Shown here: piece by piece, positions 43,240-53,886 of the stretch
Layout: the number at the start of each line of letters is the position of its first letter
Numbering within the stretch: the first letter of the stretch is position 1
Assembly: GCA_031374935.1 (NCBI GenBank)
Contig: JANMHB010000141.1
Coordinates: forward strand, 1-64,000
Direction of reading: 5' to 3'
DNA from: JACMLX01 sp031374935
GTDB lineage: Bacteria > Gemmatimonadota > Gemmatimonadetes > Gemmatimonadales > Gemmatimonadaceae
DNA: 64,000 nt
Position numbers and translations under genes: made by a program
The notes under the pieces: model-generated
Database searches by the model: none
Seen by the model: only the letters and a program-made list of their open reading frames with translations
What the model was told of the DNA's origin: nothing

Positions 43240-44435
43240 CACGCGGCTACCACCGTGTCCTGCTCGTACTGCCGCGTGCGCCACTGGCGCGGACGTTTCA
43301 GCGACGACAGCACGATGCGGATCGCGGCCACCGGATCGGCGGTGAACGACAGCCAGAACGTCCAGTGGCGGTGTGCATACGATCCCGCCAGCCCGAATTG
43401 CAGCAGCACTCGTACCGCCAGCAGCCCGACGTTCATCCAGAACCACACTGCCGCAATCCCGCCGGTCTGCCACGATGGAATGCCGGCGAGCCACGCCAGG
43501 AGCACCGCCGGCAGCGGAACGAACTGCATCAGCAGCACGAAGCAGACATCGACGCACTGCGTCCAGGGCGTGGTGCCGTCCTTCAGGTCGATCGAGCGGC
43601 CCCACTCGCGCCACATCTGTCCGATGCCGCTGTAGGCACGCACGCCGATGATGCGTGCGCCGTCCAGAAACCCGACGCGCGCGCCATTGCGGGCCATGTG
43701 TCTCGCCAGCGTCACATCATCGCACCAGCTGCGTCGCGCACTGCTGTAGCCGCCGTTGGCCAGCAGCACGCTGCGCTTCGCCAGAAAACACTGCCCGTTG
43801 GCCATCACCCGATCGGGGGCCGGTGACTTTTCGCCCGCGGCACCGAAGCGATACACGAGCGTCGTCAGCATCGCCGGCTGCAGCCACTGCTCAGCCACCG
43901 TCATCTCGTTGAAGCGCGGGGCAAAACTCACGGCGTCGTAGCCCAGCGCGTCGGCGGCATTGACGGCGGCGGCCACCATGCCGGGCTGCGGGGTGGTGTC
44001 CGCATCGATGCCGAGCACCCACTCACCCTTGGCGTGGCGCAGCCCATGTTCGAGCGCCCAGACCTTACCCACCCACTCCGGCGGCAGCGGATCGTCGTGC
44101 ATCGGCACGATGCGGGAGTCCGACAGCGCCGCCTGCTGGATCAGCTCCCAGGTGCCGTCCTTCGATCGACTGTCGACGATCAGCGCTTCGAGCATCGCCG
44201 GACCCTGCCGGCGCAGGCCATCGAGGCAGGGGCCGATGCGTCGCACTTCATCGAGGCTGGTCACCACCACCGTCACCCGGCCGGCATGGGCGTCGCCCAC
44301 GAGCGGCGGTATCGGCGGCCGACGGGTGCGGCCCGGGAGCAGGCGCACGATCAGGAGCAGGGTCGCGAGCCCCTGAAGGACAACCAGCACAGCGAACGCG
44401 GCAGAAGCGAGGGTCACCCATCGAATGTCGTTCAT
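43239..44435 (-). CDS. Glycosyltransferase family 2, membrane-anchored (carotenoid/hopanoid type)
   Basis: The 398-residue protein has an N-terminal membrane helix (LASAAFAVLVVLQGLATLLLI), a GT2 catalytic core (VTVVVTSLDEVRR, DSRSKDGTWE, GEWVLGIDADTTPQPG with the Asp-x-Asp) and C-terminal hydrophobic segments. The MANGQCFLAKRSVLLANGGY stretch and the WREWGRSIDLKDG segment resemble CruC/CrtQ and hopanoid-associated (HpnB-type) enzymes. This suggests transfer of a sugar to a hydrophobic acceptor such as a carotenoid. The ATG at 44435 is chosen; the frame extends to 44480. Its neighbours are a fatty-acid/sterol-type hydroxylase and DUF2911. Confidence 0.82.
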   Translation of the reverse strand: MNDIRWVTLASAAFAVLVVLQGLATLLLIVRLLPGRTRRPPIPPLVGDAHAGRVTVVVTSLDEVRRIGPCLDGLRRQGPAMLEALIVDSRSKDGTWELIQQAALSDSRIVPMHDDPLPPEWVGKVWALEHGLRHAKGEWVLGIDADTTPQPGMVAAAVNAADALGYDAVSFAPRFNEMTVAEQWLQPAMLTTLVYRFGAAGEKSPAPDRVMANGQCFLAKRSVLLANGGYSSARRSWCDDVTLARHMARNGARVGFLDGARIIGVRAYSGIGQMWREWGRSIDLKDGTTPWTQCVDVCFVLLMQFVPLPAVLLAWLAGIPSWQTGGIAAVWFWMNVGLLAVRVLLQFGLAGSYAHRHWTFWLSFTADPVAAIRIVLSSLKRPRQWRTRQYEQDTVVAA

Positions 44436-44546
44436 CCCGGCGGCGATTGGCAGGGGGAACATCCATTGCCCCGCCGGCATACCTTTGTGGCTCCACCGGC
44501 ACCTGCTTCGTGTCGAGTGGCAAACTCACTCCAATCGCCTCCGCAC

Positions 44547-45137
44547 ATGCGTCGTCTCCTCACGCTTTCTGCCGCTGTTCTTGCCTTCGCCGCGCCTGCC
44601 GCCGCTCAGATGACCATGGCGCAGCCCCCGGCTGGCCGCCTCACCCCGGCGGCCTCGCCGCGCGCCACCACGGTCCTCAGCATCAGCACGGGCGTCCGCG
44701 GTGCGGCCCCCCTCAAGGTGTCCGTTGATTACGGCCAGCCCTTTGCCCGCGGTCGCGCTGTCGAAGGTGGCCTGATCCCGAACGGGCAGGTCTGGCGCAC
44801 CGGTGCCAACGCCTCGACCACGTTCACGACGGAAGTGAACCTGCAGATCGGGTCGCTGGCGGTCCCGAAGGGCACCTACTCCCTCTATTCGCTCTGGAGC
44901 CCGGCGGCCGGCATGCAGCTGATCGTCAACAAGCAGACGGGACAGTGGGGCACCGAGTACAAGCAGGATATGGATCTGGGTCGCGTTGCCATGACCGCCC
45001 GCACTCTGAATGACGCCCGCGACGCCTTCGTCATCGCCATTGAACCGGGCACCGGCACCACCGGCCCCGCCACGGCGCTGCTGCGCATGTCCTGGGGCAA
45101 GACCGAGTTCACGGCGCCGATTACCATCGTGCCGTAA
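44547..45137 (+). CDS. DUF2911 exported protein
   Basis: The 196-residue protein has a Sec signal (LTLSAAVLAFAAPAAAQ). The mature part matches DUF2911: KVSVDYGQPFARGR, PNGQVWRTGANASTTF, PKGTYSLYSLW and LRMSWGKTEFTAPITI. The function of the family is unknown. The longer forward frame starting at 44034 is not used because it overlaps the reverse glycosyltransferase gene. An intrinsic terminator begins 15 bases after the stop, so this gene is probably monocistronic. Confidence 0.88.
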   Translation: MRRLLTLSAAVLAFAAPAAAQMTMAQPPAGRLTPAASPRATTVLSISTGVRGAAPLKVSVDYGQPFARGRAVEGGLIPNGQVWRTGANASTTFTTEVNLQIGSLAVPKGTYSLYSLWSPAAGMQLIVNKQTGQWGTEYKQDMDLGRVAMTARTLNDARDAFVIAIEPGTGTTGPATALLRMSWGKTEFTAPITIVP

Positions 45138-45151
45138 GCGCGGCGCTGACG

Positions 45152-45197
45152 AAGGCCGGGAGCACAGCGACGCTGTGCTCCCGGCCTTTCGTCTTTT
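45152..45197 (+). terminator. Rho-independent terminator
   Basis: A perfect 16-base-pair stem (45152-45167 with 45173-45188), loop CGACG, is followed by TCGTCTTTT. Stem strength and the T-rich tail fit a classical intrinsic terminator for the DUF2911 gene. Confidence 0.9.
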
Positions 45198-45291
45198 CCG
45201 TCGCCGCCATTGAGTGCCCACGCGGCACCTCCAGCGGCTATCTTTTCCACCTCGTCGAGGGTTCCTGCCTTCCCGCTGCACCTTTCCGTTC

Positions 45292-46437
45292 ATGCCGCAT
45301 TCCCGACTGCACACGCTGCACGCTGCCGGCCAGAGCGTCTGGCTCGACTATATCGATCGCACGATCCTGGCGGACGGCGCCCTCACCCGTCAGATCGACG
45401 CCGATGCCCTCACCGGCATGACGTCCAACCCGACCATCTTTGAAAAGGCGCTGGCTACCGGTACCGCCTACGACGCCCAGCTGGCGTCCGCGCCTGAGGG
45501 CCTGACCCCCTGGCAGCTGTTCGAACTCGTCGAAAGCGACGATGTGCGCACCGCCTGCGATCAGTTCCGCGCCGTGTATGAGCAGTCCGGCGGTACCGAC
45601 GGCTTTGTCTCGATCGAAGTCTCGCCGAACGTGGCGCACGACGCCGACGCCACGGTCGAGGAGGCCCATCGCCTCTGGAAGCTCGTCAACCGGCCGAACG
45701 TGATGATCAAGGTGCCCGGCACCGAGGAGGGCTCGAAGGCCCTCCGGCGCCTGATTGCGGATGGACTGAACGTCAACGTCACCCTGCTGTTTGCCGTCGA
45801 TGCCTATCGTCGTGTCATCGAAGCGTATCTCTCGGGCCTCGAGGATCGCGCGAAATCGGGTGGTGATCTGCATCGCGTCGGCAGCGTGGCCAGCTTCTTC
45901 ATCAGCCGCGTGGACAATGAAGTGGACGCACGGCTCGACGCGCTGATTGCCGATGCGGATGATGCGTCGCGCTCGCGCCTCGGCGCCCTCAAGGGCCGGG
46001 CTGCGATTGCCAACGCCAAGCTCGCGTATGCACTCTTCCAGAAGCACTTCTCGGGCGAGCGGTGGGAACGGCTCCGTGCGAAGTCGGCGCGGGTGCAGCG
46101 TCCACTGTGGGCGAGCACCAGTGTCAAGAACCCGGCCTACCGCGATGTGATGTATGTCGAGCAGCTGATCGGCCCCGATACGGTCAATACCATGCCGCCG
46201 GCGACGATCACCGCCTTCCAGCACCACGGCGAGGCGGCCCGCACCGTCGACCGTGACGTCGACGCGGCCCGCGAGCTGCTCCAGGCGCTCGCCAGCGAAG
46301 GCATCAGCATGCAGACCGTGACCGACAAGCTGCTGCTCGAAGGGCTGGCCAGTTTCCAGAAGTCGTTCGACACGTTGCTTGCCGGCCTCGAGACGAAACT
46401 GCGCGCACTCGGCCGGGAGCCGGTCGAAGCGGTGTAG
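45292..46437 (+). CDS. tal: Transaldolase
   Basis: Transaldolase moves dihydroxyacetone units between sedoheptulose-7-phosphate and glyceraldehyde-3-phosphate in the pentose phosphate pathway. The 381-residue protein shows SNPTIFEKA, VMIKVPGT with the Schiff-base Lys140, VASFFISRVDNEVD and LWASTSVKNPAYRD. It belongs to the longer bacterial type. The ATG at 45292 is preferred over the ATG at 45214, which adds an unlikely Arg-rich leader. The leader holds TATCTT at 45239, a possible -10. Two hairpins follow the stop. Confidence 0.93.
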   Translation: MPHSRLHTLHAAGQSVWLDYIDRTILADGALTRQIDADALTGMTSNPTIFEKALATGTAYDAQLASAPEGLTPWQLFELVESDDVRTACDQFRAVYEQSGGTDGFVSIEVSPNVAHDADATVEEAHRLWKLVNRPNVMIKVPGTEEGSKALRRLIADGLNVNVTLLFAVDAYRRVIEAYLSGLEDRAKSGGDLHRVGSVASFFISRVDNEVDARLDALIADADDASRSRLGALKGRAAIANAKLAYALFQKHFSGERWERLRAKSARVQRPLWASTSVKNPAYRDVMYVEQLIGPDTVNTMPPATITAFQHHGEAARTVDRDVDAARELLQALASEGISMQTVTDKLLLEGLASFQKSFDTLLAGLETKLRALGREPVEAV

Positions 46438-46461
46438 CGCACCAGGCACGGGCTGCGGGCA

Positions 46462-46496
46462 CAGCGCGAGTGGTGAGGCGCCGAATCACCGCGCTG
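46462..46496 (+). terminator. Hairpin after tal
   Basis: CAGCGCG (46462-46468) can pair with CGCGCTG (46490-46496), with a partly paired interior. It is 25 bases after the tal stop and has no T-run, so it is a weak terminator candidate. Confidence 0.35.
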
Positions 46497-46576
46497 CCGC
46501 AGGCCGTCTCGTGCGCCTGCTGCGAATGGCCCCAACGTCTCAGGTGGTGCAGCTGTTCGTTTCTTCAACGCGGTTC

Positions 46577-46606
46577 GGAGGCTGTCTGCGGGTGCGGACA
46601 GCCTCC
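46577..46606 (+). terminator. Hairpin just upstream of the acylase gene
   Basis: A perfect ten-base-pair stem, GGAGGCTGTC (46577-46586) with GACAGCCTCC (46597-46606), has a ten-base loop. It ends 23 bases before the ATG at 46630. It could terminate tal transcripts or act in the acylase leader; no T-run follows. Confidence 0.5.
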
Positions 46607-46629
46607 AGCGCTTTCAGCTCTGGAATGGC

Positions 46630-49119
46630 ATGGCTCGACACCTGGTCGGTACCATTGGCAGTGCAGTCGCGACGGCCGCCACCCTCTTCATTTGCGCGCG
46701 CGGCATCAGCAGCGCCGGCATTCCCCCGATCGGACCGCTGCTCGATCCGGTGCAGGGTGCCGCGGCGGCGGTGCGTTTCGCTGACTTCCCCGCGACCGAG
46801 TCACAACGCATCCCAGGCCTGGCCGCGGATACCCGCGTTTTGTTCGATACGCGCGGTGTGCCGCATGTCTACGCGGGAAACACGCGCGACGCCTATCGCG
46901 CGCTGGGTTTTGCCGTCGCACGCGATCGCCTGTTCCAGATGGAACTCACCTATCGCGCGGCGGCCGGCACGCTGACCGAGCTGGCCGGCGCGCGAGCCCT
47001 GCCGCTCGACAAGGAAGCGCGCACGCTCGGACTCGGATGGGCCGCTGAACGCAAGTGGGCCGCGATCGACAGCGCCAGCGAAGGGCGACATGCCATGCTG
47101 GCCTTTGCAGAAGGTGTCAACGCCTATCGCGCCACGCTGACACCAGCCAGTACACCGATCGAGTACAAACTCCTCGGCGCGCAGCCGATGGCGCGCTGGG
47201 AACCGCAGTACTCCGTGTACCTGCTGATGCGCATGGCGCTGACGCTCGCCTACGATCCGGACGATCTGCGTCGCACCCGCGCGGCGGCCCTGATCGGCCG
47301 CGAGGCCGCTGATGCCCTCTTTCCGCGAAACAACCCGCTGCAGGAACCCATTCAGCCAGTGGCCGGTCGCACCGGGCCGCGGGAGGCATGGACACCGCTG
47401 CCGGCGCCCGGCGCACCGGATACGTCGCTGCTCGTCCCGGCGAAAGCCGCCAGTCTGCTCGAGCACACGGCACTCGCCATGCCGGGCGCCGACCAAACGG
47501 GCGATGCGCTTGGCAGCAACAACTGGGCGATCGCGCCGCAACGCACCGCCAGCGGCGGTGCACTCCTCTCCGGCGATCCGCATCTCGATCTCTCCCTGCC
47601 ATCGATCTGGTACGAAGCGCATCTGGTCGTGAAGGATTCGCTCGATGTCTACGGCGTCACCTTTCCCGGCGCGCCGACGATCGTGATCGGTTTCAACCAG
47701 AACGTGGCCTGGACGTTCACGAACACGGGTGGCGACGTCGCGGACTACTTCCTCGAGGAAGTCGACACTCCGGCCGCGCCGACGCAGTACCGGCTCGATG
47801 GTCAGTGGCAGAAACTCACGCCGCGCGTCGAGACGTTCCGCAATGCCGCCGGCACGACGATCGCCACCGACACCGTCTTCTACACACACCGCGGGCCGAT
47901 GGCGCGCGAGAACGGCCGCTTCCTCAGCTTCCGCTGGACGGCGCATGATCCGTCGAATGAACTGGATGGGTTTGTGGCGGCCACGCGCGCCTCGAGTGTG
48001 CAGCAGTGGCAAGCGGCGATGTTGCCGTACAAGTCGCCAACGCAGAACATGCTCGTCGCCGATCGCAGCGGGACGATCGCACTCCGCTCGTACGGTGAGT
48101 ATCCCGTCCGTCCGGACGGCGCGGCGGGCGCCTACGTTCGCGATGGTCGCACGCGTGCCAGTGACTGGACGGGCCTCCTGCCGATCGGCGACATGCCGCA
48201 GGTTACCAACCCGGCACAGGGGTTCATCGTCAGCGCCAACCAGCAACCCTTCGATCCGGCCGCGGTGCCGCGGTACATCGGCGCCAACTGGCCCGACCCG
48301 TGGCGTGCACTGCGCATCAATGAGCTGCTGCGTGCCGACGACAGGGTGACACCCGATCGGGTGCGTCGGATGCACATGGACCCGCTCAATGTGCGCGCGC
48401 GGATGATCGCGCCCTACTTCGTTCGCGCGGCCGAGCGCAGCGGAAACCCAACGCTCGGCCTCGCGGCGAAGATGCTGCGTGACTGGGACTACCGCTACAC
48501 ACTCACGGCCCAGGCTCCGGTGCTCTTCGAAGCGGCGATGAAGCGCGCCGTGCGCAACACCTGGGATGAATTGAGCCCCGAGGCAGGAAAGCCTGCAGTC
48601 GCAGTGCCGGCCGGCGTTGTCTTCCTCGAATTGCTGCGTGACTCCACCAGTAGCTGGTGGGATGACCGTCGCACGGCGGGGACGGCGGAAACGCGCGATG
48701 CGCTGCTGGCCGACGCGCTGCAGAGCGCCTTCGATTCGCTCACGCGGACGCTCGGTCCCGCCAGCCCCACCTGGGAGTGGAGCCGTACCGGCGGCATCAA
48801 CGTGCATCATCTCGTGAACCTGCCCGGATTCAACCGCGATCACCTTGCGGTCACCTCCGGGTATGGCACCATCGCGCCGGCGTCCGGTGCCACCGGCAGT
48901 CATGGCGCCAGCTGGCGCATGATCGTCGAGCTGACCCGCGACCGGCGCACCGCATGGGCGATCTATCCGGGGGGCCAGAGTGGCAATCCTGCCAGCGGGC
49001 GCTACGACGACCGGCTCGAGAAGTGGCGCACGGGGCAGCTCGATTCGCTGGTGGTGCCTGAGTCCGAGGCGACGTTTGCCAAGGAGAGGATCCTCTCGGC
49101 ACTCCAACTTCGTCCGTAG
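46630..49119 (+). CDS. Penicillin acylase family Ntn hydrolase
   Basis: The 829-residue exported precursor cleaves itself before a nucleophile Ser. The motif GDALGSNNWAIAP places Ser296 after Gly, giving an alpha chain (after the signal) and a beta chain. TRGVPHVYAGNTRDAYRALGF and VARDRLFQMELTYRAAAG are typical of the alpha chain, and FVSANQQPF-like (here FIVSANQQPFD) and PGGQSGNPASGRYDD are typical of the beta chain. Family members hydrolyse beta-lactam side chains, acyl-homoserine lactones or other amides. The substrate is unknown. Confidence 0.88.
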   Translation: MARHLVGTIGSAVATAATLFICARGISSAGIPPIGPLLDPVQGAAAAVRFADFPATESQRIPGLAADTRVLFDTRGVPHVYAGNTRDAYRALGFAVARDRLFQMELTYRAAAGTLTELAGARALPLDKEARTLGLGWAAERKWAAIDSASEGRHAMLAFAEGVNAYRATLTPASTPIEYKLLGAQPMARWEPQYSVYLLMRMALTLAYDPDDLRRTRAAALIGREAADALFPRNNPLQEPIQPVAGRTGPREAWTPLPAPGAPDTSLLVPAKAASLLEHTALAMPGADQTGDALGSNNWAIAPQRTASGGALLSGDPHLDLSLPSIWYEAHLVVKDSLDVYGVTFPGAPTIVIGFNQNVAWTFTNTGGDVADYFLEEVDTPAAPTQYRLDGQWQKLTPRVETFRNAAGTTIATDTVFYTHRGPMARENGRFLSFRWTAHDPSNELDGFVAATRASSVQQWQAAMLPYKSPTQNMLVADRSGTIALRSYGEYPVRPDGAAGAYVRDGRTRASDWTGLLPIGDMPQVTNPAQGFIVSANQQPFDPAAVPRYIGANWPDPWRALRINELLRADDRVTPDRVRRMHMDPLNVRARMIAPYFVRAAERSGNPTLGLAAKMLRDWDYRYTLTAQAPVLFEAAMKRAVRNTWDELSPEAGKPAVAVPAGVVFLELLRDSTSSWWDDRRTAGTAETRDALLADALQSAFDSLTRTLGPASPTWEWSRTGGINVHHLVNLPGFNRDHLAVTSGYGTIAPASGATGSHGASWRMIVELTRDRRTAWAIYPGGQSGNPASGRYDDRLEKWRTGQLDSLVVPESEATFAKERILSALQLRP

Positions 49120-49200
49120 CCTCCCAGCCGCTCTGCTGCCGGCGCTCCGGTTCCCGGAACCGCGCCCCGCGCAGCTGGCCAACCATCGCCGACAAATCCC

Positions 49201-49563
49201 ATGTTCTTCGCCGTTGCCATCGTCCTCTTCATCGCTGCCGAGTTCCTCATCGGCTGGTGGGCCCTGCCGGTCGTTGGCCTCATCCTCGGACTGGTTGGTG
49301 CCCGCCGGAAGGCCATTGGCACCACCGTCGCCGCTGCGGCCCTCGTCGCCTGGGGCATCCTCTTCGCCTGGAACGCCACCCACGGCAACCTCGGTCCGTT
49401 CATGCAGCAGCTGGCGATCAGCATGAAGGTCAAGCCGGGCCAATTGTTCGCGGTGATCACCGTGCTCCCCGCACTGCTGGCTGGTCTGGCGGCAAGTCTC
49501 GGTGCCGGATTACGCCCGGAATCTGCCGGAAAGACCGAGGCAGGGACCGCATTGGCCGGTTAG
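49201..49563 (+). CDS. Hypothetical small membrane protein
   Basis: The 120-residue protein has about four hydrophobic segments (AVAIVLFIAAEFLIGWWALP, VVGLILGLVGA, TTVAAAALVAWGILFAW and FAVITVLPALLAGLAASLGA) and no recognised family. The ATG at 49201 is the only plausible start. It lies 81 bases after the acylase and 99 bases before pyk, so it could share a transcript with either. Confidence 0.6.
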   Translation: MFFAVAIVLFIAAEFLIGWWALPVVGLILGLVGARRKAIGTTVAAAALVAWGILFAWNATHGNLGPFMQQLAISMKVKPGQLFAVITVLPALLAGLAASLGAGLRPESAGKTEAGTALAG

Positions 49564-49662
49564 TTCCGCTATCTTGGGGTTCGGGAGCCGGCACGTGGTC
49601 GTGACGGAGATGCCCAACCGGCCCGGCCGCGCCCGGCGCCGTTTCCACTCGACGCCGATCCC

Positions 49663-51074
<1,412 letters not shown>

Positions 51075-51078
<4 letters not shown>

Positions 51079-51854
51079 GACTGACCTTCCTCGGCACCGG
51101 AACCAGTTTCGGGGTGCCGCAGGTTGGGTGTCATTGTGCTGTCTGTCGTTCCCCCGATCCACGTGACAAGCGCACCCGGGTCGGGGCGGTGGTGGAGTCG
51201 GCCGGCGGCACGCGACTGTTGCTCGATACGCCGCCCGAGTTGCGCGTGCAGCTGATCGCGAATGGTATCGATCGCGTCGACGCCGTGTTGTTCACGCACG
51301 ATCACGCTGATCATACGCACGGACTCGATGACATCCGGGCGATCTCCGCGCGGCGCGACGGGCCGCTGCCGATGTACGGTTCGGCCGAGACGATGCGCAG
51401 CCTGCAGGACAAGTTCCGCTACGTCTTCGACGAGAACATGCGGCCCGTGCCAGGCACGCTCAAGCCCGAAGGCCAGACCTTCGTCGTGGTGCCCGGCACG
51501 CCGGTCACCGTCGGCGACACCGTGGTGCAGCCGTTTGCGGTGCCGCACGGTCGCTGTACGGTGACGGCCTACCGCATCGGTGCACTCGGGTATGTCACCG
51601 ATGCCAAGATGCTGCCGCCGGAGGCCATCCTGCTGCTGCAGGGCGTCAGGGTGCTGGTGCTGAATGCGCTGTTCCGCACGTCGCATCCCACGCACCTCAG
51701 CATCCCCGAGGCGATTGCTGTCGCGCGTGAGATCGGGGCCGAGCGGACGTACCTGACGCACCTCACGCACGACAACTTCCACGCCGATCTCGAAGCTGAA
51801 CTGCCGAAGGGGATTTCGCCCGCCTTCGATGGGCTCACCGTGCGCGTGGAGTAG
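51075..51854 (+). CDS. MBL-fold hydrolase, PhnP-like phosphodiesterase
   Basis: The 259-residue protein has a metallo-beta-lactamase fold with FTHDHADHTHG (His75, His77, Asp79, His80). An additional Cys cluster, VGCHCAVCRS (Cys19, Cys21, Cys24), is as in PhnP-type cyclic phosphodiesterases, where it helps bind a structural zinc. The GTG start overlaps the pyk stop by four bases. Substrates in the family are cyclic ribose phosphates or nucleotide-like phosphodiesters; no phosphonate genes are near, so the role is unclear. Confidence 0.85.
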
Positions 51855-51857
51855 CCA

Positions 51858-52286
51858 GTGCCGCGCATCGAGGTCGAGGTGCCGGCGGTCGACTCCACCT
51901 CCGCAGCCGTCACCGAGGGACTTCGCCGCTTCAACCTGCAGCACACGACCCGCAGCGATCCGTCGCCGTTCAATGTCGTGGCGCGTGATGAAAATGGCGT
52001 GATCGTTGGCGGTTGCCTCTGCGAGACCCGGTGGCACTGGTTGTACGTCGATGTGTTGTGGGTGAGCGATGGACATCGCGGTGTGGGGGTCGGAACGGCA
52101 TTGCTGGCGGCGGCGGAGGATGAGGCGCGGCGGCGTGGCTGCACCAGAGCCCACCTCGACACCATCAGTTTTCAGGCGCGCCCGTTCTACGAATCGCTCG
52201 GCTGGCGCCTCTTCGGCACACTCGAAGACCACCCGCCGGGACACACCCGGTACTTCCTGCAGAAGGACCTCTCGCAAGGGCTCTGA
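51858..52286 (+). CDS. GNAT family N-acetyltransferase
   Basis: The 142-residue protein has the acetyl-CoA-binding loop HRGVGVGTALLAAAEDEARRR, preceded by VDVLWVSDG, and ends FYESLGWRLFGTL. It starts with GTG at 51858, four bases after the MBL stop, so the pyk-MBL-GNAT genes are likely one operon. The substrate cannot be inferred. Confidence 0.88.
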   Translation: MPRIEVEVPAVDSTSAAVTEGLRRFNLQHTTRSDPSPFNVVARDENGVIVGGCLCETRWHWLYVDVLWVSDGHRGVGVGTALLAAAEDEARRRGCTRAHLDTISFQARPFYESLGWRLFGTLEDHPPGHTRYFLQKDLSQGL

Positions 52287-52474
52287 CCCGTGGGTTCGAA
52301 GCACCTGTCACGAGGACACGTACCCGACGGTTTCGCCGACTCTCACCCCTGTGGCGAACGCTCGGCCGTCGCGACTCACTTGTGCCGTGCCCCAGCCCTA
52401 GGGAGCTTTCAGGTCTGACCAGTGGCCGTGTGCTCGAGATCGCTGTTCTCTCCTCTCTTCCTTTCGAGGCTGTG

Positions 52475-53884
52475 ATGTCCGCTCCCGCCATTTCGTCGGC
52501 ACTGCTCTCCGACTGCGTCACCGTCGCCGGTTCGACCGTGACCGTCACGCACGCTGAGCTGCTCGCCACCGAGCGCATGGACGCGGTGGTCGATGCTGCC
52601 GTCTTCGGCAGCGATGACGAGAAGGAATACGCGCGCTGGTTGCTCTGGGAAGTCGGGCAGCACGTCGGCGTTCGTCCGGCGTCGATTCACGACCTCTACT
52701 TGGCGCGTGGTGCCGGCAAGACCCGCGGCTACACCGTGCCGGCCATGAACATCCGCGCGGCGTCGTACGACACGATGCGCGCGATCTTCCGTACCGCCAA
52801 CACACTCGACGCCGGCGCCTTCATTCTCGAGATCGCACGCTCCGAGATCGCCTACACCGATCAGCGCCCCAGCGAGTACGTCGCCGTGATTCTCGCCGCC
52901 GCACTGCGCGAAGGCTTCCGCGGTCCGCTCTTCGTGCAGGGCGATCATTTCCAGGTGAACCACAAGAAGTTCGCTGTCGATCCGGTTCTCGAAGTCAACT
53001 CCGTCAAGCAGCTCGTCACCGAGGCCGTCGCAGCTGGCTTCTACAACATCGATGTGGACACATCCACGCTGGTCGATCTGTCCAAGCCGACGCACGACGA
53101 GCAGCAGGTGCCGAACTACATGACGGCGGTGGACATCTGCCGCTTCGTGCGCGCCAGTGAACCGGCCGGTGTGACGATCTCCCTGGGTGGGGAAATCGGC
53201 GAAGTGGGCACCGAAAACTCCACGCCGGCGGAATTGCACGCCTTCATGCAGGGCTTCCAGCGGGTGCTGGCCGAGCAGGCGCCCGGCATGGCAGGGCTGT
53301 CGAAGATCAGCGTGCAAAGCGGCACCAGTCACGGCGGTACGGTGCTCCCCGACGGCAGTATCGCCGATGTCGCGCTCGACATCGACACCTTGCGCATTCT
53401 GGGCGAGATCGCCCGCGACTCGTACGGCATGTCCGGCGCGGTGCAGCACGGTGCCAGCACGCTGCCGGACAGCAAGTTCAATCTCTTCCCGGCATCGGAA
53501 ACGGCGGAAATTCATCTGGCGACGAATTTCCAGAACATGATGTTCGATCACCTGCCGGACGCGCTCCGCCGGGAGATCTATGACTGGCTGCTGGTCAACG
53601 CCAAGGACGAGCGCAAGGCGACCGATACCGACGAGCAATTCTTCTACAAGACGCGGAAGAAGGCGATCGGTCCGTTCAAGAAGCAGATGTGGGGCCTGCC
53701 GGCCGACATCAAGGCGAAGCTGGCGGCGGCCTACGATGCGAAGTTCACCTTCCTGTTCACCCAGCTGAAGGTCAACGGGACCAAGGCCGACGTGAAGCAG
53801 TTCGTGAAGGCCCCGCGGCTGCACAAGGTCTTCGGCGCACCTGGCGTGGTGGCGGCACCCGATGATGCCGATCTCAGTGACTGA
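52475..53884 (+). CDS. Class II fructose-bisphosphate aldolase, long form
   Basis: The enzyme cleaves fructose-1,6-bisphosphate or a related ketose bisphosphate. The 469-residue protein has the N-terminal GYTVPAMNIRAASYDTMRA, the metal and active-site region FVQGDHFQVN (Asp157, His158), FYNIDVDTSTLVDLSKP, SLGGEIGEVGTENSTPAE and KISVQSGTSHGG, with a C-terminal GAVQHGASTLPDSKF. These fit COG0191 long-form aldolases found in diverse bacteria. The ATG at 52475 with GAGG six bases upstream is preferred to 52382. The 188-base leader has no recognisable RNA element. Confidence 0.85.
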   Translation: MSAPAISSALLSDCVTVAGSTVTVTHAELLATERMDAVVDAAVFGSDDEKEYARWLLWEVGQHVGVRPASIHDLYLARGAGKTRGYTVPAMNIRAASYDTMRAIFRTANTLDAGAFILEIARSEIAYTDQRPSEYVAVILAAALREGFRGPLFVQGDHFQVNHKKFAVDPVLEVNSVKQLVTEAVAAGFYNIDVDTSTLVDLSKPTHDEQQVPNYMTAVDICRFVRASEPAGVTISLGGEIGEVGTENSTPAELHAFMQGFQRVLAEQAPGMAGLSKISVQSGTSHGGTVLPDGSIADVALDIDTLRILGEIARDSYGMSGAVQHGASTLPDSKFNLFPASETAEIHLATNFQNMMFDHLPDALRREIYDWLLVNAKDERKATDTDEQFFYKTRKKAIGPFKKQMWGLPADIKAKLAAAYDAKFTFLFTQLKVNGTKADVKQFVKAPRLHKVFGAPGVVAAPDDADLSD

Positions 53885-53886
53885 GC

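Noticed and set aside
44436..44546. Possible fluoride riboswitch before the glycosyltransferase-crcB operon
   Set aside because: I could not find the conserved crcB-motif segments on either strand of the leader.
46801..49443. An 880-codon reverse frame opposite the acylase gene
   Set aside because: Arg/Gly-rich composition and no motif; the forward frame has a complete Ntn-hydrolase sequence.
52289..52304. GGGTTCGAAGC, like a tRNA T-arm
   Set aside because: No acceptor, D or anticodon arms could be built around it, and the T-loop stem does not close.
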